Below are positions 59,065 to 64,000 of a stretch of 64,000 nt of DNA, piece by piece. Location of the stretch: positions 1 through 64,000 of the forward strand of contig NZ_BBLX01000008.1 of NCBI RefSeq assembly GCF_000971155.1, given 5' to 3'. Source of the DNA: Demequina maris. Its GTDB lineage: Bacteria; Actinomycetota; Actinomycetes; Actinomycetales; Demequinaceae. The notes under the pieces are model-generated. The model did not search any database. It had not been told where the DNA came from and worked only from the letters and a program-made list of their open reading frames with translations. The translations under genes were made by a program, and so were the position numbers. Position 1 is the first letter of the stretch, and every line of letters begins with the position of its first letter.

Positions 59065-60140
59065 GCCGTCAGCCCCTCCAGCCGCCGGTGCTGCCCGGGT
59101 ACACGTACGTGCGCCCGCTCGGGCAGGGCGGCTTCGCGGACGTGTTCCTGTTCCAGCAGGACATGCCGCGGCGCCAGGTGGCGGTCAAGGTGCTCCACGC
59201 GCGCGTGCACGATGCGGCCGCGCGCGCCCTCGGCGTCGAGGCGGACGTCATGGCGGCGCTCAGCGCGCACCCGTCGATCCTCACGGTCCACGAGGCGTCC
59301 GTGTCGGGCGACGGCCGGCCCTTCATGGTGGTCGAGTACTGCCCGGGGTCGCTCGCGAACCGCTACCGCGCCGAGCAGATCCCGGTCGCGGACGTCCTCG
59401 GCGTGGGCGTGCAGATCGCGTCGGCGGTCGAGGCGGCCCACCGCATCGGCATGCTGCATCGCGACATCAAGCCCTCGAACATCCTGGTCACGCAGTTCGG
59501 CCATCCCGTGCTGTCCGACTTCGGCGTCGCGACCGCGGTGATGGCGGGCGACGCCGACGACGTCGCGATGAGCCCGCCGTGGAGCGCCCCCGAGGTGATC
59601 GACCGGATGAGCTCCGGCACGGTCGCCTCCGACGTGTGGTCCCTCGCCGCCACCGTCTACACGCTGCTCGCGCAGCACAGCCCGTTCGACGAGCCGGACC
59701 GCCGCCTGCCGCCGGACCAGCTCAAGGCGCGCATCCTCAAGGCGCGCTACCGCCCGACGGGCCGCGACGACGTGCCGCCCGCGCTCGAGGCGGCGCTCGC
59801 GGGCGGCATGCGCCGCGACCCCGGCGACCGCTTCCCGAGCGCGCTCGCCTTCGGGCAGGCGCTCCAGGAGGTCCAGCGCGACCTCGGCCTGCCCGTCACC
59901 CCGCTCGAGGTGCCCACCGACGCGTGGGCGCAGGCGTCGCGGGTGACGGTGGACGATGCGCCGCGCGGCCCGGTCCGCTCGCACGTCCCCGTCGCGCAGC
60001 GCCGCCGCGCCACCGTCACCGGCACGCTCGCGCGGCCGCCGCACGCCACGCCCCGCACGATCGTCGCGTGGGCGCTCGGCGCCGCCGCCGCCGCGACCGT
60101 CACCACCGTGCTCGTCATGACGCTGGCGGGCGGCGGGTGA
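59061..60140 (+). CDS. Membrane-anchored serine/threonine protein kinase
   Basis: 359 aa. Kinase domain with GQGGFADVFLF, catalytic HRDIKPSNILV and DFG; a basic linker; a C-terminal membrane helix (about 334-355) with almost no extracellular part. GGAGG precedes ATG 59061. It overlaps the next gene by GTGA, so the kinase probably acts with the giant surface protein. Confidence 0.87.
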   Translation: MSRQPLQPPVLPGYTYVRPLGQGGFADVFLFQQDMPRRQVAVKVLHARVHDAAARALGVEADVMAALSAHPSILTVHEASVSGDGRPFMVVEYCPGSLANRYRAEQIPVADVLGVGVQIASAVEAAHRIGMLHRDIKPSNILVTQFGHPVLSDFGVATAVMAGDADDVAMSPPWSAPEVIDRMSSGTVASDVWSLAATVYTLLAQHSPFDEPDRRLPPDQLKARILKARYRPTGRDDVPPALEAALAGGMRRDPGDRFPSALAFGQALQEVQRDLGLPVTPLEVPTDAWAQASRVTVDDAPRGPVRSHVPVAQRRRATVTGTLARPPHATPRTIVAWALGAAAAATVTTVLVMTLAGGG

Positions 60141-63100
60141 CGGACGTCGGCCGCGCCACCGCAGCGCGGCGCCGCCGCGCCGGACGCATCGTCACGGGCG
60201 CGGTGCTCGCCGCGGCGACGGTCGGCGCGATCGTCGCGCCCGGCTTCGACGAGCGCGAGGCCGTCGCGGTCGACCCGACCGTGTGGGCCCTCCAGACGGG
60301 TGCGGGCGAGCGCTACGCGCGCGTCAACACCGAGCTCGCCGAGGTCGACACCGTGAAGGAGGTCGACTCGCCGTCGGAGATCCTCCAGCACGCCGGCAGC
60401 CTCCTCGTGCTGTCGGCGGGGCTCACCTCGGCGAACGAGATCGACGCGGGCCGGCCGGTCGACCTCGCCGCCGGCGCCGAGGGGGCGGTCGACACCCCGG
60501 CCGGCACCACCGCGATCGCGGCCGAGGGCGACGTCATCGCGTACCTGGCCGCGGACGGCGACGTGCTGTCGGGCCGGCTCTCGGACGGCACCGCGCTCGA
60601 GCCGCGCGAGCTGCTCCTCGACTCCGGCGACGGGCTCCGCGCCGTCGCCGTCGCGGTCACCGCGGACGGCGCGCTGGCCGCGTACTCCCCCACGCTCGGC
60701 GGCGTGGTGCGGGCGGACGCGGACGGCACCGTCGCCGGCATCGACCCCGTGCCCGACGCGCCCGAGGACGGCAGCTACCAGGTCTCCTTCGCCGGCGGCG
60801 ACTGGGTGCTGCTCGAGACCCGGACCGCGGAGCTGTGGCGCGAGGGCGTCGACGGCGCGACGGTGACGGGCACGGACGTCGACGCGCTCCTCCAGCGCCC
60901 GGCCTCCGCGGGCGACGTGCGCATCGCGGACGGCCGGGGGCTCGTGGTCGTCCCCGCGGACGGCTCGGACGCCGACCGCGTGTTCGGCTCCGAGGCGGCC
61001 GCGGGCGCCCCGGCGGCGCCGGCCGAGCTCGACGGCGTGATGTACGCGGCGTGGCTGCCCGACGGGGACAGCCAGGGCACCCTGTGGAGCTCGGCCGGCC
61101 CCACGATCCCGCTCGAGTACGGGGGCGGGACGCTGGGCGAGCGCCGCGAGCCCACGCTGCGCTCGAACGGCTCGCGCATGGTCCTCAACGAGGTGCGCTC
61201 CGGCTGGGTGTGGGGGGTCCCCTCCGGCACGCTGGTGCGCTCGTCCCAGGACTGGGTCCCCGACGAGCAGACGACCGCGACGGAGGAGCAGCAGGACGTG
61301 ACGTCCGAGGTGCGCGACCCGCGCCCGCCCGTCGCGGAGGACGACGCGCTCGGCGTGCGGGCCGGGCGCCAGGTCCGCCTGCCGGTGCTGCTCAACGACC
61401 ACGACGCCAACGGCGACCTGCTCACCATCGACGCGGCGAGCCTGACGCAGCCCGACGGGATCGCGACCGTGGCCATCGGCGACGACGGCCAGTCGCTCGT
61501 CGCGACCGTCGCGTCCGGGGCGCGCGGGTCGGCGTCGTTCACGTACGCGATCTCGGACGGCTCGGGACCGCAGGGACTCTCCGAGCCCGCGACCGTCACT
61601 CTCACCGTCGCCCGCGGGAACTCCGCCCCCGCCTGGTGCGGCGTCGAGGGCTGCGTCGCCGAGTGGCCCGCGCCGCAGGTGGAGTCGGGCGGCACCGTCA
61701 CGGTCGACGTGCTCGAGGGCTGGGTCGACCCCGAGGGCGACCCCGTCTACGTCGCGAGCGCGGTCGCCGTGGATCCCGAGGTCGCGGTGGCGGCGTCCCC
61801 CGAGGGCACCGTCGTGATCCGCCACGGCGGCACCGCCGCCGAGATCGAGGTCGAGGTCACGGTCGCCGACGCCCGCGGCGCCACCGCCACGCGCACGCTC
61901 AAGGTGGGCGTCGTCGGCGAGCCGCGCCTCACGGTCGAGCCGCTCGCCGTCACCGCGCTCGCCGGGGTGCGCACCTCCATCGCCTTCGCCGAGCGGGTCA
62001 CCGGCGGTGCGGGCGTCCCGACGGTCACCGAGGCGAGCGTGGACCCGGCGGACGGCGCCCTCGTCGAGGTGTCGCCCGATGCGTCGGGCGTGCTGTTCGA
62101 GGCCGAGCTGCCGGGCACCTACACGGTCGACGTCACGGTCGTGGACGGCACCGTGCAGGCGCGCGGCACCGCGCGGGTCACGGTGCTCGCGCCCGAGGAC
62201 GAGGCGCTCGCGACGGTGCCGCTCACCGCGTTCGTGCGGCCGCACGAGGACGTCACCGTCGACGTGCTCGACGCGGTCACCAACCCCGGCGGCCGCGTGC
62301 TCCTGCTGTCCGACGCCTCGGTGGCGGCCTCCGACGGCGCCCGCGTCGAGGCGTCCATCGTCGGCCACGGCGCGCTGCGCCTGTCGGGGACGACGGGCGA
62401 CGGCCAGCCCGGGCTGCTCGGCACCGTCGAGTACACCGTGTCGGACGGGTCCGGCCGCGCGGCCATGACGGTGCGCGGGGAGATCACCCTGATCCTGCTC
62501 GACTCCGCGGTGCCGGCACCGCCGCTCGTGACCGACGACGCGATCACGGTGCGCGCCGGCGGCCAGGTCGACGTGCGGGTGCTCGACAACGACATCGCGG
62601 CCGCCGGCGCCGTCATCGCGCTTGACGCCGGCTCGGTGGAGGCCCCGCAGGGCGGCGGTCTGGCCTTCGCGGCCGGACCCCTCGTGCGCATCCTCGCCCC
62701 GGAGGTCCCCGGCACGTACCGGATCCCGTACGCGTCGTACGTGCTGGGCTTCCCGTCGCAGCGCGACACCGGGGTGGTCGTGGTCACCGTGACCGACGGC
62801 ACGGAGAACGCCGCGCCCACGCCCCGGGACCTCGCGGTGCGGGCGTCCTCCGGCGAGGAGGCGCGGCTCGACTTCGACGGCACCGGGCTCGATCCCGACG
62901 GCGACGAGGTGCGCCTCGACGCGGTCGTCACGCAGCCCGCCGAGGGCTCCGCGCGGGTGAGCGCGGACGGCACCGCGCTCGTGTACGCCTCGGTCGCGGG
63001 CTTCTCCGGGCAGGACGCCTTCGAGTTCCGGGTCGTCGACGCGCGCGGCCGCACCGCGACCGCCACCGCCCGCGTGGGCGTGGTCGCGGTCGAGGCCGAT

Positions 63101-64000
63101 CCCGCGCCCGTGACCTACACCGACTTCGTGCAGGTGCAGGCCGGCTCGGGCAGCAGGGTGGTCGTGCAGCCCCTCGCCAACGACCTCGACCTCACCGGCG
63201 GGGAGCTCGAGCTCGTCGACGTGCGGCCCGACGCGGCCGAGGGCACGGACGAGCGCGCGGCGCTCGCGGCGCTGCTGCCGGCGTCCCTCAACGCGCCCGA
63301 CGCGCTGGCCGAGGGCGTCGTGACGTTCGCGGTCGGCGCCGACGTCGGCACCTACGCCTACCTCTACACCGTGCGCAACGCGACGGGCTCGCTCGCGCAG
63401 GGCCGCATCGTCCTCAAGGCGGTGCGCGAGCGCGTCGTCGACACCCCCATCGTCGCGGACACGGTGCTCACCCTCGAGACCAGGGACGCGTTCCCCACCG
63501 GCGTCGACGTGCTCGCCGGCACCGTCGCCTGGGCCAGCGGCGACGCGGGCGCGCTCCAGCTGACCCTGTGGGGTCAGGGGGAGGACCTCGCCGTCGACGG
63601 CTCGGAGATCTCCGGTCCGCTGCCCGACGAGACGCGCATCGTGCCCTTCCGCGTCGAGGGCGCCGACTTCGCGGGCGAGACGTCCGTCGGGTACGGGTTC
63701 CTGCGGGTCCTCAGCGGGCAGGACCTGCGGCTCGCGTTGCGTGAGGACGCGCACGTCTCGGTGGACGAGGGCGGCTCCGCGACGGTCGACGTCGCGCCGC
63801 TGCTCGCGGCGCCCGCGGGCACGGGGATCGAGCTCGACGCGGCCCAGGTCGCGGCCGGCGGCGCGCGCGAGCAGGCGACCTGCACCGCGCTCGGCGGCAC
63901 GACGGTCCGCTACGACGCGGGCGCCGGCGCGCCGTACACCGACACCTGCATGGTCGCGGTCCGCCTCGCGGGTCAGGACGCGTGGACGGTGCTGCCCGTC
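60137..64000 (+). CDS. Giant Ig/cadherin-like surface protein (partial, runs off the window)
   Basis: At least 1,288 codons without a stop, from GTG 60137. A basic N terminus and one hydrophobic helix (about 18-36) are followed by a beta-propeller-like region to about residue 390. Tandem Ig/cadherin-like domains come next, each with a variant of VRAGRQVRLPVLLNDHDANG (LxNDxDxxG, e.g. LDNDIAAAG, LANDLDLTGG). Related actinobacterial loci continue with MoxR, DUF58 and transglutaminase genes. Coupled to the kinase. Confidence 0.82.
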   Translation, partial: MTDVGRATAARRRRAGRIVTGAVLAAATVGAIVAPGFDEREAVAVDPTVWALQTGAGERYARVNTELAEVDTVKEVDSPSEILQHAGSLLVLSAGLTSANEIDAGRPVDLAAGAEGAVDTPAGTTAIAAEGDVIAYLAADGDVLSGRLSDGTALEPRELLLDSGDGLRAVAVAVTADGALAAYSPTLGGVVRADADGTVAGIDPVPDAPEDGSYQVSFAGGDWVLLETRTAELWREGVDGATVTGTDVDALLQRPASAGDVRIADGRGLVVVPADGSDADRVFGSEAAAGAPAAPAELDGVMYAAWLPDGDSQGTLWSSAGPTIPLEYGGGTLGERREPTLRSNGSRMVLNEVRSGWVWGVPSGTLVRSSQDWVPDEQTTATEEQQDVTSEVRDPRPPVAEDDALGVRAGRQVRLPVLLNDHDANGDLLTIDAASLTQPDGIATVAIGDDGQSLVATVASGARGSASFTYAISDGSGPQGLSEPATVTLTVARGNSAPAWCGVEGCVAEWPAPQVESGGTVTVDVLEGWVDPEGDPVYVASAVAVDPEVAVAASPEGTVVIRHGGTAAEIEVEVTVADARGATATRTLKVGVVGEPRLTVEPLAVTALAGVRTSIAFAERVTGGAGVPTVTEASVDPADGALVEVSPDASGVLFEAELPGTYTVDVTVVDGTVQARGTARVTVLAPEDEALATVPLTAFVRPHEDVTVDVLDAVTNPGGRVLLLSDASVAASDGARVEASIVGHGALRLSGTTGDGQPGLLGTVEYTVSDGSGRAAMTVRGEITLILLDSAVPAPPLVTDDAITVRAGGQVDVRVLDNDIAAAGAVIALDAGSVEAPQGGGLAFAAGPLVRILAPEVPGTYRIPYASYVLGFPSQRDTGVVVVTVTDGTENAAPTPRDLAVRASSGEEARLDFDGTGLDPDGDEVRLDAVVTQPAEGSARVSADGTALVYASVAGFSGQDAFEFRVVDARGRTATATARVGVVAVEADPAPVTYTDFVQVQAGSGSRVVVQPLANDLDLTGGELELVDVRPDAAEGTDERAALAALLPASLNAPDALAEGVVTFAVGADVGTYAYLYTVRNATGSLAQGRIVLKAVRERVVDTPIVADTVLTLETRDAFPTGVDVLAGTVAWASGDAGALQLTLWGQGEDLAVDGSEISGPLPDETRIVPFRVEGADFAGETSVGYGFLRVLSGQDLRLALREDAHVSVDEGGSATVDVAPLLAAPAGTGIELDAAQVAAGGAREQATCTALGGTTVRYDAGAGAPYTDTCMVAVRLAGQDAWTVLPV

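Noticed and set aside
59747..63754. A 1,335-codon open frame on the minus strand
   Set aside because: It is antisense to the kinase and the giant surface protein. Its product is Arg/Gly/Val-rich without motifs, as expected from the complement of high-GC coding DNA.

Overview
The window is GC-rich chromosomal DNA (roughly 72-73% by eye) from an actinobacterium, most likely of the Micrococcales (Cellulomonas/Demequina-like). The evidence is the conserved actinobacterial cell-division and cell-wall locus, a C50-carotenoid gene set, and codon use. Genes are tightly packed, with many ATGA/GTGA/TGATG overlaps, and at least nine genes look leaderless (TAnnnT six or seven bases before the start codon).

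Layout. 0.1-10.4 kb: a GH127 arabinofuranosidase-type enzyme, a spermidine/putrescine ABC transporter (potABCD) divergent from a GntR regulator coupled to a soluble Cache-domain sensor, a heavy-metal-associated protein, and a BenE transporter divergent from an XRE-cupin regulator. 10.5-30.8 kb: the block ppiA, rhomboid, crgA, class E sortase, trpG/pabA ... pknB, pknA, pbpA, rodA, pstP, fhaB, fhaA, tRNA-Leu. This matches, from memory, the origin-proximal gene order of Mycobacterium tuberculosis. Here it is split by an MFS/MarR pair and a six-gene crtE-B-I-Ye-Yf-Eb cluster for C50 carotenoids. The gap before crgA holds a cluster of DnaA-box-like sites and short repeats.

30.9-37.7 kb: a foreign island of about 6.8 kb inserted at the 3' end of tRNA-Leu, separating the tRNA from its own terminator. 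It is two tandem elements (about 5.4 and 1.4 kb) that share a left end of about 290 bp and a right end of about 390-420 bp. They meet at a palindromic attachment-like junction. The larger element encodes a 679-aa DDE-like protein translationally coupled to a truncated, catalytically degenerate tyrosine-recombinase-like protein, plus two secreted-toxin/immunity-type pairs, one with a TNT NAD-glycohydrolase domain. This is the best candidate for an undescribed system.

37.9-64 kb: chromosomal genes again. They are an isoaspartyl methyltransferase, an NlpC/P60 hydrolase with a structured leader, a phosphate transporter, a threonine aldolase, an S4 protein, a CYTH-CHAD protein, a low-molecular-weight phosphatase, glycogen phosphorylase, a surface-polysaccharide group (rmlA, rmlB, GT4, epimerase, flippase-like protein, GT2), gcvP, and a kinase coupled to a very large Ig/cadherin-like surface protein that runs off the window.

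Throughout, but absent from the island, the 10-mer GGACGATGCG occurs 37 times (both strands). It lies in all kinds of reading frames and between genes, far above chance, and looks like a genome-wide DNA signal.
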